Below, one piece after another: positions 16,228-25,689 of a stretch of DNA of 64,000 nucleotides. How positions within the stretch are numbered: position 1 is the first letter of the stretch; every line of letters begins with the position of its first letter. The stretch is from contig JAFGBS010000034.1 of assembly GCA_016933055.1 (NCBI GenBank), positions 1 to 64,000 of the forward strand, given 5' to 3'. Below the pieces are notes generated by a model that saw only the letters and a program-made list of their open reading frames with translations, was not told the DNA's origin and did not search any database. A program made the position numbers and the translations under genes. The DNA is from Promethearchaeota archaeon (lineage in GTDB: Archaea > Asgardarchaeota > Lokiarchaeia > Sigyniarchaeales > Promethearchaeaceae).

Positions 16228-16851
16228 TTAGTCATGAACTTGTTTTTGAACTAGCACAAATAGATGTTTACTGTTCTCATCAAGGCTATCTCTCACTAAT
16301 TTTGACCATATTATCGTAAAATTTGCTTTTTTTAGCAATGATATATAAGTGTCTCCGTCGAATCCGCTCCAATACATAGTTGTGCCAAAATAATCCGTAA
16401 AAATCGACTGGGGGTCATCCTCGCTGTGTAAACTCATCAATGTAATACCGTTGGGTTTCAAAATTCGAAACATAGTAGTGAACAGCGGAAAATGTTCTTC
16501 TCTAGGAACATGGATAATCGAATAATAAGCTAAAACGGCATCGAAAAATTCATCTGGAAAATCCAATTTTGCCATATCTTTACACATGAATACTGCTTTA
16601 GGGACATTCTTTTTCGCTAGTTGTATTTGCTTAGGTGAAATATCAATCCCAACTACCTCAAATTTTTCACTGAGATATTTTGTAAAAGGGATTCCTCCTC
16701 CACAACCCAAATCTAGCACTTTTCCATTCTGTGGAATATAACGGCAAAATTCAGGGAGAAAGGACATTTCTGGAAGAGTTTCATGACGTATAGAGCTATA
16801 GATACCTCCCACAGCGTTATATCCTGCCTTAACGATTTCTTTCGGATCCAT
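16228..16851 (-). CDS. class I SAM-dependent methyltransferase
   Basis: This 207-residue methyltransferase of the Methyltransf_11/25 type has the SAM motif VLDLGCGGGIPF near residue 45. VVGIDISPKQI is the acidic strand-2 end, VFMCKDMAKLDFP is motif III, and LKPNGITLMSLHSED is the later strand. The start is placed at ATG 16851, since GGGAG lies just after the stop of the upstream M23 gene (about 10 bases before) and the conserved region begins DPKEIVKAGYNAVG. The substrate is unknown. It sits directly behind the M23-repeat gene and is probably co-transcribed with it. Confidence 0.78.
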   Translation of the reverse strand: MDPKEIVKAGYNAVGGIYSSIRHETLPEMSFLPEFCRYIPQNGKVLDLGCGGGIPFTKYLSEKFEVVGIDISPKQIQLAKKNVPKAVFMCKDMAKLDFPDEFFDAVLAYYSIIHVPREEHFPLFTTMFRILKPNGITLMSLHSEDDPQSIFTDYFGTTMYWSGFDGDTYISLLKKANFTIIWSKLVRDSLDENSKHLFVLVQKQVHD

Positions 16852-16865
16852 ATTGACATATCTCC

Positions 16866-18575
16866 CTAAGAATAAAATAAATTCCATGTTGGATGGTAAG
16901 AATGCACCATATCCATGATTTCCGTATAATCATCTACGGAAAAATAAGGTATGGGACATCTATAATCCCCGGATTCGCAAATTCTAAAATCTATATGTCC
17001 CAAACCTATATTATTATTGCTGAGAATTGCTATAACATATCCTTTTTCCACCCAAGTACCCACAGTTACATTAATTTGTGCTAACTGTACCTCTCTTTGA
17101 AATGTTGTTGCAGCGTAGATATTTAACCGGTATTCAAATTCTACTGTTTCATTATAGGTTATGTTTATGATGATCTGATACCTGTTTGCACTGGGTAGTC
17201 CCAAATCATTATACCCCACGTATGAAACATTCCCGGGTGCTGCCGCGAGTACTTTTACCCCGTCGTTCATATGGTAATTAATGCCAAGATGCTCGTAACC
17301 CCAAGGACAACTATCTGTAGTTGAAAAACCCGCTTCAAAACTATATATATCTGCTTGTGTATTATATATGACTCCCAATTTGTTCAAAATCGTAGAATCA
17401 TATATAAGTTGCCAATTTGGTAAAAATGTATGATAAAGGTTTAGCATTTTGGAATACCCATAGTCTCCATAATATCTATCCATAGGAAGACGCTCCCAAT
17501 TCTCTACTACGTCATGATGAATATGTGCTGATGGACCAACGAATAAAAATCGCCCTATTTCTTGACCAGGTATAACCCAATCCCCTTCTTCAACGGTGAT
17601 CATGGATTTCTGTAACTCAAAATCTGCCATATCACCTGTCCAAGGCTCAAAATTATATCCAACCATCGTGGTGTCATTATAACTTATCATTAATCCTACC
17701 ATATACCGATTTTCCACTCCACTTCCCCAATCTTTGTATTCAACCATAGTTACTTGACCTGGTGCAGCAGCACGAATGATGGAATTATTATTGAATTGAA
17801 TATCAATTCCTAAATGCTCCCGATGCATAGGATTATACACACCACGAGCATACGGAGAAATCCACTGTACATCACTGGGATTATCCCAAATCACATCCAG
17901 ATACACTAAGGGTGTATTTTCATCAAAACAGAAAAATGGCCATTCGGGATGATAAATGTGAACTAAATCCATCATTTCATCATAAGCGACGGGTGTATAG
18001 TATTTATCAAGGCGAATTCTCTCCCCCCTATCTTTTAAGTCGAAGTGAATATGAGCACCTGAACCTGCATTCAAAAATACTCCCACAATGTCGCCTTCTT
18101 GTACCCAATCCCCCTCCTTTACTTGAATTAATTGTTTTTGATGATCCCAATTAGCCGATATGTTCGTCCACGGTTCAAAACAGTAACACAACTCAATAGA
18201 TTTATTGAATCGTATGTACACATGAATCATAAATCTATTTTCTCCACTATCCTCACCCCAATCATCGTAAGTAATTTCCGTTACCTTTCCTGGAGCACCT
18301 GCGATTACATTTGAGTTATTCTTAAAAGCAAAATCGAATCCTTCGTGTACTCTCCCCCATGGGCAAGATCGGGTAGTTGAATACCCTCCATTTACAGCAT
18401 AGATATCATTCGGATCTTCAAAAATCACATTAAGCTTTAAAACAGACGAATCATATCGAGCACCGGGATTAAAAAATAAATCTATATTCAAAAAACTGGG
18501 AACCAAGTAAATCCCCACAACACTAATGATTAATAGAAAGCCAATAAATAATGCAATTTTGGCACCTTTTTTCAT
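16866..18575 (-). CDS. secreted/anchored protein with three M23 (LytM-like) domains
   Basis: This 569-residue protein has an N-terminal hydrophobic helix (about 7-28), a signal peptide or anchor. Three copies of an M23 metallopeptidase-like beta domain follow. Repeat 1 keeps the zinc ligands HEGFD (His77, Asp81) and AHIH (His175, His177). Repeat 2 keeps HLGID (His254, Asp258) and AHIHHD (His351, His353). Repeat 3 is degenerate, with HLGIN (His429, Asn433) and GHID replacing the H-x-H. Each repeat also has an APGxV segment and an EGDWV turn, as in LytM domains. Bacterial M23 enzymes cut peptidoglycan cross-links, which archaea of this kind lack, so the target is unknown. The third repeat probably does not bind zinc. 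Confidence 0.8.
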   Translation of the reverse strand: MKKGAKIALFIGFLLIISVVGIYLVPSFLNIDLFFNPGARYDSSVLKLNVIFEDPNDIYAVNGGYSTTRSCPWGRVHEGFDFAFKNNSNVIAGAPGKVTEITYDDWGEDSGENRFMIHVYIRFNKSIELCYCFEPWTNISANWDHQKQLIQVKEGDWVQEGDIVGVFLNAGSGAHIHFDLKDRGERIRLDKYYTPVAYDEMMDLVHIYHPEWPFFCFDENTPLVYLDVIWDNPSDVQWISPYARGVYNPMHREHLGIDIQFNNNSIIRAAAPGQVTMVEYKDWGSGVENRYMVGLMISYNDTTMVGYNFEPWTGDMADFELQKSMITVEEGDWVIPGQEIGRFLFVGPSAHIHHDVVENWERLPMDRYYGDYGYSKMLNLYHTFLPNWQLIYDSTILNKLGVIYNTQADIYSFEAGFSTTDSCPWGYEHLGINYHMNDGVKVLAAAPGNVSYVGYNDLGLPSANRYQIIINITYNETVEFEYRLNIYAATTFQREVQLAQINVTVGTWVEKGYVIAILSNNNIGLGHIDFRICESGDYRCPIPYFSVDDYTEIMDMVHSYHPTWNLFYS

Positions 18576-18612
18576 AGAGAAAATATAGATAATCGACTTA
18601 TAACCTTAACTC

Positions 18613-20211
18613 TCAGTCAAGAGCATTGTACATTGAAGTGATTTTATTGAAGAATTCCCTTTCCGTAATAAGTTTTAAATGTAAATCATGGTGTAACTTT
18701 TTTATCTGTTCATAATGATCTTTAAGGAAATTTGTAAACCATTCAGAAGACATCGATTTTGCTAATAATTCAGGAATTTGAGAGAGATTTTTATATTTTT
18801 GCTTATCGGTTTCGGAAGATGTAACAAATTGGGAAACTCTTTGGAAATAATCCTTTATTTCTGAAACTGTTTGATCAACAATATATTCATACGATTCATC
18901 CCATGGATTTCCTTGTAGATCAATAGCTTTTAGTTGTTTCAAAGCAGACATACTTTCCGGTAACGAGTTCAGTAAATTATAACTCACATTAAGTAAACGC
19001 AACTCGATTAGCAAACCTATATTTTCCGGAAGATATGTAAGCTTATTGGACTGTAAGTTAAGACGTTTCAGTTCCGTTAGTTTTACGATCTCGGCAGGAA
19101 CCCGGATAATTTGATTATAAGATAAATCGAGGTGGACTAATTTGTTGAGATTAGAAATGGTTGCAGGGAGGGTTTCAAGTGCATTCCATGAAATCTCTAG
19201 ATGTTGAATGTTTTTCAAATTACCAAATGCGTCGGGAAGATTAGATATTTGATTTCTTCGCAAGTTTAGGTATTTTAAATTTTTCAAGTTCCCAAATGTT
19301 TCTGTTAATGAGGTCAATCGATTATTTACGATATTGAGTGCTTCTAGGGAACTTAAATCACCAAAATTATCGGGTAAATCGCCTAATTGATTCCAAGAGA
19401 GATTTAGTACTTGAAGATTCTTAAGATTACATACAGAGTCGGGTAAATGCTCCAATTTGTTGTTGAACAGATATAATATCTTCAAATTGGTCAAGTTCCC
19501 AAAATTTGATGGTAATTTCTCCAATATATTCCAAGATATATTGAGTTCTTCCAAATTAGCTAGAGTTGTAATAGAATTTGGTAATTGCATCAGGTTATTA
19601 TAAGATATATCTAATTGTTTAACGGACCGTAATAATCCTATACTATCAGGTAAGGATATTAATTCATTATTTGAAAGTTCTAAAGTTTCTAGGTTTTGCA
19701 ATTCACCGATACTATCGGGAATAGCAGAAATCTGGTTATTATAAAGAGACAAAAATTTTAATTTTTGCATGTTTCCGAATAATTCGGGTAGAAATTGAAT
19801 TCTGTTTGACTTAAGATCCAACTCTGATAAATTTTTCAAAGAGATGATGGAATTTGGGAGAAAATTCAAACGATTGTTTCCCAAAATTAATTTTTCAAGA
19901 GCTGTAAGTCTTCCTAAAGTGGCAGGTAATGATACGAGTTTGTTATTCAAAAGATAAAGCTCTTTTAATTCTGATAAAGAACCAAGAGAAGAGGGTAACG
20001 CAATTAAATTCTCATTATTGAACCCTAATCCTGTAATTCTGTTTTTATTAATTGTATAGCCTGTTTTTCGATCGATGATGCAAGTTCCGTTTGATAAATG
20101 GGTGTGTTCAATTGCATCTACCATAGGGATTGGTTTTTGTAGTAATTCTTCCATCTCCCGTAAAAAATTTACCTCATCTTGAGGTAAAGTAATCCCATGG
20201 TAGTCACTCAT
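18613..20211 (-). CDS. leucine-rich repeat protein
   Basis: This 532-residue protein is mostly leucine-rich repeats, about 16 units of 23 residues with consensus LxxLxLxxNxLxxLPxxxGxL (about residues 65-435). The unit resembles the plant/Ras-interacting LRR class. The first 60 residues are helical (EVNFLREMEELL). The last 95 residues form a helical cap rich in charged residues (ITEREFFNKITSMYNALD end). There is no signal peptide or membrane helix, so it is probably a cytoplasmic protein-interaction scaffold. It lies between the M23-repeat and Mut7-C genes on the same strand, with about 18-37 bases to each. Such LRR proteins are frequent in Asgard genomes; the partner is unknown. Confidence 0.85.
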   Translation of the reverse strand: MSDYHGITLPQDEVNFLREMEELLQKPIPMVDAIEHTHLSNGTCIIDRKTGYTINKNRITGLGFNNENLIALPSSLGSLSELKELYLLNNKLVSLPATLGRLTALEKLILGNNRLNFLPNSIISLKNLSELDLKSNRIQFLPELFGNMQKLKFLSLYNNQISAIPDSIGELQNLETLELSNNELISLPDSIGLLRSVKQLDISYNNLMQLPNSITTLANLEELNISWNILEKLPSNFGNLTNLKILYLFNNKLEHLPDSVCNLKNLQVLNLSWNQLGDLPDNFGDLSSLEALNIVNNRLTSLTETFGNLKNLKYLNLRRNQISNLPDAFGNLKNIQHLEISWNALETLPATISNLNKLVHLDLSYNQIIRVPAEIVKLTELKRLNLQSNKLTYLPENIGLLIELRLLNVSYNLLNSLPESMSALKQLKAIDLQGNPWDESYEYIVDQTVSEIKDYFQRVSQFVTSSETDKQKYKNLSQIPELLAKSMSSEWFTNFLKDHYEQIKKLHHDLHLKLITEREFFNKITSMYNALD

Positions 20212-20229
20212 TTAAATCCCTTTATTTTT

Positions 20230-20829
20230 CTATAGCTCCTTAATAGCGTAAAGATCCTTAATAGTTTTTAGTGTTTCTGTTATTCTCTCAAAATGCGTTC
20301 CTATCCAGAAATATTTACCACAATTTTTATTACTACATTGCCAGAAATCAGAATGATATTCGTAGACACTAGAAGGAATCTTATCTCTATCTACATTTGG
20401 TTTGGTAATCTTTTGCAAAATGGAATTACATTTTGGACAACGAGCAATTTCAATACCATATTCTAATTCTATATGAAAGTGCAAGTAAATTTCTGCCATA
20501 TTAATTCCAATTTCGTCTGATCTTAGCAATAAACAAGGATAAAATTGATTTCCGCTATTAATTCGGGAATATTCGGGAATATGAAATTTTTGGATGAAAT
20601 TAGATTCAGTTTTTAGATTTTTTTCCGTTATTTCTTGCATTTTCCGAATAATCTCCGCATCCTTAGAAATTAGAATACGGTATGTGGAGACGCAAATTCT
20701 AATTATTTGATCATCATTGGGAGTTATGCCATCTTCATTTGGATGGTCTTTAGGAGATGTAGTATCATAACCGAGAATTCGTAACCATCTGAGAACTTTG
20801 CCGCACATCTCATCAGTAAGAAACTTCAC
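20230..20829 (-). CDS. Mut7-C family RNase/PIN-like protein with zinc ribbon
   Basis: This 199-residue protein starts at GTG. The first 90 residues match the Mut7-C RNase domain: FLTDEMCGKVLRWLRILGYD, then DDQIIRIC and RILISKDAEI, which carry the acidic PIN-like residues. The C-terminal part has a zinc ribbon, CPKCNS (about 135-140) and CSNKNCGKYFW (about 170-180). The family is a PIN-domain relative found across archaea as a putative ribonuclease. It is downstream of a longin-like gene and upstream of the LRR gene. Confidence 0.8.
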   Translation of the reverse strand: MKFLTDEMCGKVLRWLRILGYDTTSPKDHPNEDGITPNDDQIIRICVSTYRILISKDAEIIRKMQEITEKNLKTESNFIQKFHIPEYSRINSGNQFYPCLLLRSDEIGINMAEIYLHFHIELEYGIEIARCPKCNSILQKITKPNVDRDKIPSSVYEYHSDFWQCSNKNCGKYFWIGTHFERITETLKTIKDLYAIKEL

Positions 20830-20915
20830 GTTAACAACACATATTAATTAATAAATTATCGTTTAAAAAAAATCCAGAAAGAAAAAAGTTCATGTTTTAT
20901 TCTAGTAATTTCACA

Positions 20916-21389
20916 TCATTTGTATTGCAGCATTTTCAGTAACTGTAATTTTGAATAGGAAATCAGATCCATAGTATCTTGTCTCGGATTTTGAATATGA
21001 GCCAATAAATTTTTGAATTCTACCTTTTTATGAAGCCACTTTGTGAGTATTTTCAATTGATTTTCATAGTTTTTGATGTTTGAGAAAAAATATCTCAGAA
21101 ATTCGCCACTCGTTCGATCTGAGTTGTTAAACACAAACGAAATCATGATTTCATTATGTCCTCCTCTTACATATGCCTCCGATAGAAAAGAATAGATATA
21201 ATTTGCCGAAATCCTGTTGTTGTGATAATGAACGAAAAAACTATCCGGTTGGTGAAGATCCATAAGTGCAGATATTTCTTTTTCTAATTCTTTATCTTTC
21301 GCAATATCCGAATTAGACACCAGAATCGAAGGTCCATATTTTAAATCAAAATAAGACACTATGGTATCAAAAGGTGCTAGATCTTCCAT
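20916..21389 (-). CDS. small protein with longin-like N-terminal fold (tentative)
   Basis: This 157-residue soluble protein opens with IVSYFDLKYGPSILVS, the strand-turn pattern of longin/roadblock-type domains. A central strand pair follows (ISANYIYSFLSEAYVRGG and MISFVFNN). The C-terminal helices are NQLKILTKWLHKK and YSKLQLLKMLQYK. This pattern resembles other Asgard longin proteins in the window (29796, 32488), but similarity is weak and I am not sure. There are no catalytic motifs. The gene starts 5 bases after a purine-rich site and has a TATATATA box at 21434-21444. Its role may be small-GTPase regulation. Confidence 0.4.
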   Translation of the reverse strand: MEDLAPFDTIVSYFDLKYGPSILVSNSDIAKDKELEKEISALMDLHQPDSFFVHYHNNRISANYIYSFLSEAYVRGGHNEIMISFVFNNSDRTSGEFLRYFFSNIKNYENQLKILTKWLHKKVEFKNLLAHIQNPRQDTMDLISYSKLQLLKMLQYK

Positions 21390-21428
21390 CTTGGAATTAT
21401 TGTCGACATTCCTTTAATTTGATTGATA

Positions 21429-21446
21429 ACATGCGCATATATATAC
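21429..21446 (-). promoter_or_regulatory. TATA box of the longin-like gene
   Basis: On the minus strand AGTATATATATGCGC lies about 45-55 bases before ATG 21389. The flanking GCGCAT and ATGCG form an imperfect dyad around it. Confidence 0.4.
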
Positions 21447-21557
21447 TGTTATGCGAATAATCATTGACTGAGTTCTTTTATTAACCGTGATGATTTGCCT
21501 TTATAGGCATCCATTCTTTAATATGAATACTCCAAAAACCTTTAGTTTTTAGTCTCA

Positions 21558-21596
21558 TTTTAAATACTAGATTCAAGATAGTGGTAATTCGAGGTA
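21558..21596 (+). promoter_or_regulatory. promoter and ribosome site of the glycyl radical enzyme
   Basis: TTTTAAATACTAG (21558-21570) is a TATA-like box about 38 bases before the GTG start. GAGGT (21591-21595) is a ribosome site with eight bases to GTG 21604, and it supports that start. Confidence 0.5.
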
Positions 21597-21603
21597 AATT
21601 TAA

Positions 21604-24210
21604 GTGACTCAACAGCATTCAGTAACCGTCGGATTGGAAGATGAAGCTAATGCACGAATCAAGCGATTTCGGACTCGATTTTTGAAAGAAATTCCGTATA
21701 TTTCTATCCAACGTGCGAAATTTTATACACAAAAATGGAAGGAACTGAAAAATCGAAATGATTTGTCCCTTAACGAAAAAGTCGCACTTTCAATGATGCA
21801 TGTCTATGAGAACCTGGATTTTCATATCGATGGGGATGATTGGATAGTAGGTGGCTGGACGGAGAACTTCCTCGGAATTCCGATAGATATTGAGAGGGGA
21901 TTATATAATGGTGTTTTTGAAATTGAATTTAGTAAACGAAAAATGCGTCAATTCGCTCTTAAGGGAAATTTAGCATTTGCTCTACATAAAATCAAAACAG
22001 AAGGATTGCGTAATTTACTGAAGAGTTTAAAAGAAAGCAATAAAGTCGGGATTGCTATGCCCGGACTGGGAAATGATACTATTGATACTCGAAAAATTAA
22101 TCCCTATCAAATTAAACCAGAAGATAAGAAAATTCTATTATCAGAATTACTACCATATTGGAAAAATAGTAATATTGCAGATAAATTGATTCAAAAATTC
22201 AATGAATCCGACCTATACCGAGGAGAATTTAAGGAATTTATAAATAATTTACCGCGGAGCACTGCAAAAAACGATGTGGTCACTAATATTGGAGCAGCTT
22301 TGGGTGTTTGGCAAGGACATTTAATACTTGACCACCATACTCCCCTGAAAAAAGGACTTATAGGGATGTTGGAAGACGTTGCGAACTCAATGAAAGAACC
22401 TGATTTAAAATCAGAGGAACTTTCCTTTTTAAAGTCAGTTCAACTTGCGCTGGAAGGTGTTAAAGTATTTGCTAGAAATCTGGCTGAAAAAGTAAGGAAA
22501 GAAACTGAATCTGTTAACGACCCCGAAAGAAAAAGACAACTGGAAGAAATTGAAAAAATTTGCACTAATGTGCCTCTCTATCCCGCCAGAACCTTCAAAG
22601 AAGCGGTACAAGCATATTGGACGGTTAAAACTGCAGTAGAAATAGCCGTTCCTTTTAATGTGCATGCTCCTGGTAGATTGGATCAGATTTTGTATCCTTA
22701 TTACATAAAAGACTTAGAAGAGGGAATTATTACCCGTGATATTGCTCGGGAGATCTTAGAAGAATTATTTTTAAAAATAATGTCACATAACATGCGTCCC
22801 TATTCCAATGCTTCTACGGAATTCAGCCAACGTTACGAGGGTTCGGAACCTGTAACCTTGGCGGGAATCACGAGAAGTGGTAAAGATGCTACAAACCAAT
22901 TAACCTACCTCATTTTAGAAGCAGCGGACCGATCACGTGCTTCCCTCAACTTTGTGGTTCGGATACACCCGAATTCCCCTGAAGACTTATTGTTAGAAGT
23001 GGCCGGCCTGCACAGTAAAGGTTTATCCAGTGTATCCCTCATGAATGACGAGATATGTATTCAAACATTGTTGAAGCGTGGATTTACGCAAGAGGATGCA
23101 AATGATTTTGGAATCACGGGATGCGTTGACATGGTCGCCCCTGGCAAGACAGGCGGAGAAGGATTCTCCTCCATGTTGATGTGTAGTGTTCTTGACTTAG
23201 CTTTGCGTAACGGAAACACTCGAACCCCAATGGGATTGCTAAAAAATGTAGGATTAAAAACAGGCGAACCCGAGGACTTCGAAAATTTTGAACAATTACT
23301 TCACGCGTTCTTCAAACAGGCTGATTTAATGCTAGATCTTATTGTAAAAGGATCTCGGATTCGAGATGAATTATACGCAAAAGAATTACCCGCCCCCCAT
23401 ATTTCTGCATTTATGCAAGGACCTTTAGAATCGAAAAAAGATATAACTTTAGGTGGAGCAATCTACGATGTCGAAGGTATCTTATATATGTGCAGTATTG
23501 CAAATACCATTGATTCTCTTTATGTAATTAAGAAATTAGTGTTTGAGCAACAAAAATTCACTCTTCGGCGCCTCATGGAAGCTGTGGATCATAATTACTC
23601 TCATGGATACGAATGGATACGGAAAGAAATTATGAACTTGAAAGGGAAATGGGGGAATGGAAATCCCGAATCTGATGAACTAGCTTGCAGAATCACCACG
23701 TATCTCTTTGAGCAGACATACAAATATAAAACCTTTAAAGATGGTTTTTTTGCACCTTTCATTAACTCTATGACTACTCATACCTATTCAGGGAGAATTT
23801 CCCTTGCTACTCCCGATGGTCGCTATGCTGGAAAACCCTTCGCTGCCAGTTGCAATCCTTATAATGTGGAAGAACATGGTCCCACGGGAGTATTACGATC
23901 CGTAGCTGCACTTGATTATTCTCATGTTATGGGGTGCGCGGTAAATATTCGAATGCATCCATCCGGTATAGGGAAAACGAAAGAATCCCAGAAGAAATGG
24001 ACATCATTAATACAAACCTACTTTAAATTAGGAGGAGAACAACTTCAACCCACTGTCGTCTCGACTGAAATGCTACGCGAGGCCCAAAAGAATCCAGATC
24101 AGTATCAAGGATTAATTATTAAAGTAGGGGGCTATTCGGCTTATTTTGTGGATCTGGGAAAAGAAATTCAAGATGAGATCATATCACGAACAGAGCATGA
24201 TCGGATTTAG
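21604..24210 (+). CDS. glycyl radical enzyme (PFL-like), unknown substrate
   Basis: This 868-residue protein starts at GTG after GAGGT. It has the PFL-type ten-strand barrel. The thiyl radical Cys507 is in GCVDMVAPGK and the glycyl radical Gly843 is in KVGGYSAYF, 25 residues from the C-terminus as usual. Most eliminating members (glycerol dehydratase, choline lyase, isethionate lyase) have Glu two residues after the Cys (GCVE); here it is Asp509. There is no Cys-Cys pair, so it is not pyruvate formate-lyase. The activating enzyme follows by five bases. No microcompartment or acetaldehyde genes are near. It is oxygen sensitive, implying an anaerobic host. The substrate may be a diol or an amine-, sulfonate- or aryl-type compound. 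Confidence 0.9.
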   Translation: MTQQHSVTVGLEDEANARIKRFRTRFLKEIPYISIQRAKFYTQKWKELKNRNDLSLNEKVALSMMHVYENLDFHIDGDDWIVGGWTENFLGIPIDIERGLYNGVFEIEFSKRKMRQFALKGNLAFALHKIKTEGLRNLLKSLKESNKVGIAMPGLGNDTIDTRKINPYQIKPEDKKILLSELLPYWKNSNIADKLIQKFNESDLYRGEFKEFINNLPRSTAKNDVVTNIGAALGVWQGHLILDHHTPLKKGLIGMLEDVANSMKEPDLKSEELSFLKSVQLALEGVKVFARNLAEKVRKETESVNDPERKRQLEEIEKICTNVPLYPARTFKEAVQAYWTVKTAVEIAVPFNVHAPGRLDQILYPYYIKDLEEGIITRDIAREILEELFLKIMSHNMRPYSNASTEFSQRYEGSEPVTLAGITRSGKDATNQLTYLILEAADRSRASLNFVVRIHPNSPEDLLLEVAGLHSKGLSSVSLMNDEICIQTLLKRGFTQEDANDFGITGCVDMVAPGKTGGEGFSSMLMCSVLDLALRNGNTRTPMGLLKNVGLKTGEPEDFENFEQLLHAFFKQADLMLDLIVKGSRIRDELYAKELPAPHISAFMQGPLESKKDITLGGAIYDVEGILYMCSIANTIDSLYVIKKLVFEQQKFTLRRLMEAVDHNYSHGYEWIRKEIMNLKGKWGNGNPESDELACRITTYLFEQTYKYKTFKDGFFAPFINSMTTHTYSGRISLATPDGRYAGKPFAASCNPYNVEEHGPTGVLRSVAALDYSHVMGCAVNIRMHPSGIGKTKESQKKWTSLIQTYFKLGGEQLQPTVVSTEMLREAQKNPDQYQGLIIKVGGYSAYFVDLGKEIQDEIISRTEHDRI

Positions 24211-24215
24211 GTATC

Positions 24216-25154
24216 ATGAAACAAAAAGAAATCAATGGTGTCCAAACAGGTGTTATTTTTGATATTGCTCCTTATTCTATTTACGATGGGCCTGGAATTC
24301 GTACTAATATATATCTCAAAGGTTGTCCATTGCACTGTTTGTGGTGTCATAATCCAGAATCTCAAGAATTTACTCCACAATTGTCTTATTTATTTGATAG
24401 ATGCAGTAAATGTGGCACGTGTGAGAAAACCTGCCCGGAGGGTGCGATAACTATCGACTTTGAAACTGGTGTACAGATTATCCAAGATAAATGCACTCTA
24501 TGTGGGCAATGCGTTGAGAATTGCCCTCAAAAGGCATTAGAAATCATTGGTAGAGAGATGACCGTGAACGAAGTAATCAACGAAGTAATCCGCGATAAAT
24601 CTTTTTTCGAAAATTCTGGAGGGGGAATTACCATAACTGGGGGAGAACCTACAGCACAACCAAAATTCTTGCTTGGTTTATTGAGACTACTTAAAAAGAA
24701 TGGAATTCATACAGCAATTGAAACGTGCGGAGCATTTCCCGAAAAATTAATCTCTGAACTTGTAGAAGTGGTGGATTTATTCTTGTTTGATATAAAACAT
24801 CCCAATTCAGAAGTTCATAAACAAGTTACAGGTGTTCCGAGTGATCAAATTCAACAGAATTTTAGAACCATTTATTCATTAGTGGGGGCAAATAGAATCA
24901 TCCCGAGAATCCCCCTCATACCTGGTATCAATATCGAGATCAATGTTATTGATAAAATCATTGCTTTCTTACTAAATGCAAATTATACAGGACCCGTACA
25001 CCTAATGCCCTACAATAAAATGGCAAAAACTAAGTATGAAAAAATCGGAAAATCTTCATCCTACAAGGATATGGGAGAGTTGACCGAAGAGAAATTAAGT
25101 GATATTTTGTCGAGATTTTCAGAGAATAAAATCGAAGTTGTCGTGAATCATTAG
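24216..25154 (+). CDS. glycyl radical enzyme activating enzyme (radical SAM)
   Basis: This 312-residue enzyme abstracts the hydrogen from the glycine of the partner enzyme through a SAM-derived radical. The [4Fe-4S]-SAM motif is CPLHCLWC (about 37-44, C-x3-C-x2-C), preceded by the strand DGPGIRTNIYLKG. An inserted ferredoxin domain follows (about 65-110) with CSKCGTCEKTCP and CTLCGQCVENCP. The SAM-binding glycines are in GGGITITGGEP. Two extra clusters are the hallmark of activases for glycerol dehydratase, choline lyase and similar enzymes, less so of PflA. The gene starts five bases after the partner stop, so the two are one operon. Confidence 0.93.
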   Translation: MKQKEINGVQTGVIFDIAPYSIYDGPGIRTNIYLKGCPLHCLWCHNPESQEFTPQLSYLFDRCSKCGTCEKTCPEGAITIDFETGVQIIQDKCTLCGQCVENCPQKALEIIGREMTVNEVINEVIRDKSFFENSGGGITITGGEPTAQPKFLLGLLRLLKKNGIHTAIETCGAFPEKLISELVEVVDLFLFDIKHPNSEVHKQVTGVPSDQIQQNFRTIYSLVGANRIIPRIPLIPGINIEINVIDKIIAFLLNANYTGPVHLMPYNKMAKTKYEKIGKSSSYKDMGELTEEKLSDILSRFSENKIEVVVNH

Positions 25155-25224
25155 TATAATATTTGGGAGTATTTATTAAGGAGAAAATAGCAGTTAGATC
25201 TATCACTATAATCTGGTGATTAGC

Positions 25225-25368
25225 ATGGGTAAAAAAGATGACATCTGCCGCAGTATTACAGATGAGATAGCCGAAATTAATTTTGAATGTCTCAAAAAGA
25301 ATGGATCTAGTGATAATAAAGTTATTTATTCTCGTAAAACGGGATATTCTCGCACTACGAGAAAGTAG
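25225..25368 (+). CDS. small hypothetical protein (47 residues)
   Basis: The frame starts at ATG 25225 after TGGTGATTAGC (ribosome site GGTGA seven bases before) and ends at TAG 25368. The product is charged and hydrophilic, with a basic serine-threonine tail (VIYSRKTGYSRTTRK). It follows the activase by 70 bases. There are no known motifs. Its reality rests on the ribosome site and protein-like composition only. Confidence 0.35.
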   Translation: MGKKDDICRSITDEIAEINFECLKKNGSSDNKVIYSRKTGYSRTTRK

Positions 25369-25689
25369 ATCTGTCTTTTTCTAATTTTTTGATAGTAGAT
25401 AGGTTCGCGCAGTTTAATTTCAGTTTCTTACATCTACGTTATGCTAAAGTCAGGTTGAATTATGATATCTACATCTTGGAGCGAATAACATGCCCCCAAA
25501 GATGTAGAAGGTGTTCAAATCAGTTCTTTAAACGCTATGAAGGTTAAAAGATCTATGTTCTAATCCGATCGGATAAACTTACTGAATAGAATGGTAAATA
25601 TGCAGTATTTTACCTAGAAGTATATCTATCGTTACAATTCTCTATACGTTCCTTTCTATTGATAATTAAAAAGAAAAGATAGAAATCGG
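25369..25689. other. intergenic with strong stem-loop
   Basis: A perfect 10-bp inverted repeat, TCTACATCTT (25468-25477) with AAGATGTAGA (25499-25508), is extended by GG/CC after one bulge and has a 17-base loop. It may be a small structured RNA or a transcript end; there is no U-tract directly after it. The rest shows no coding frame. Confidence 0.45.
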
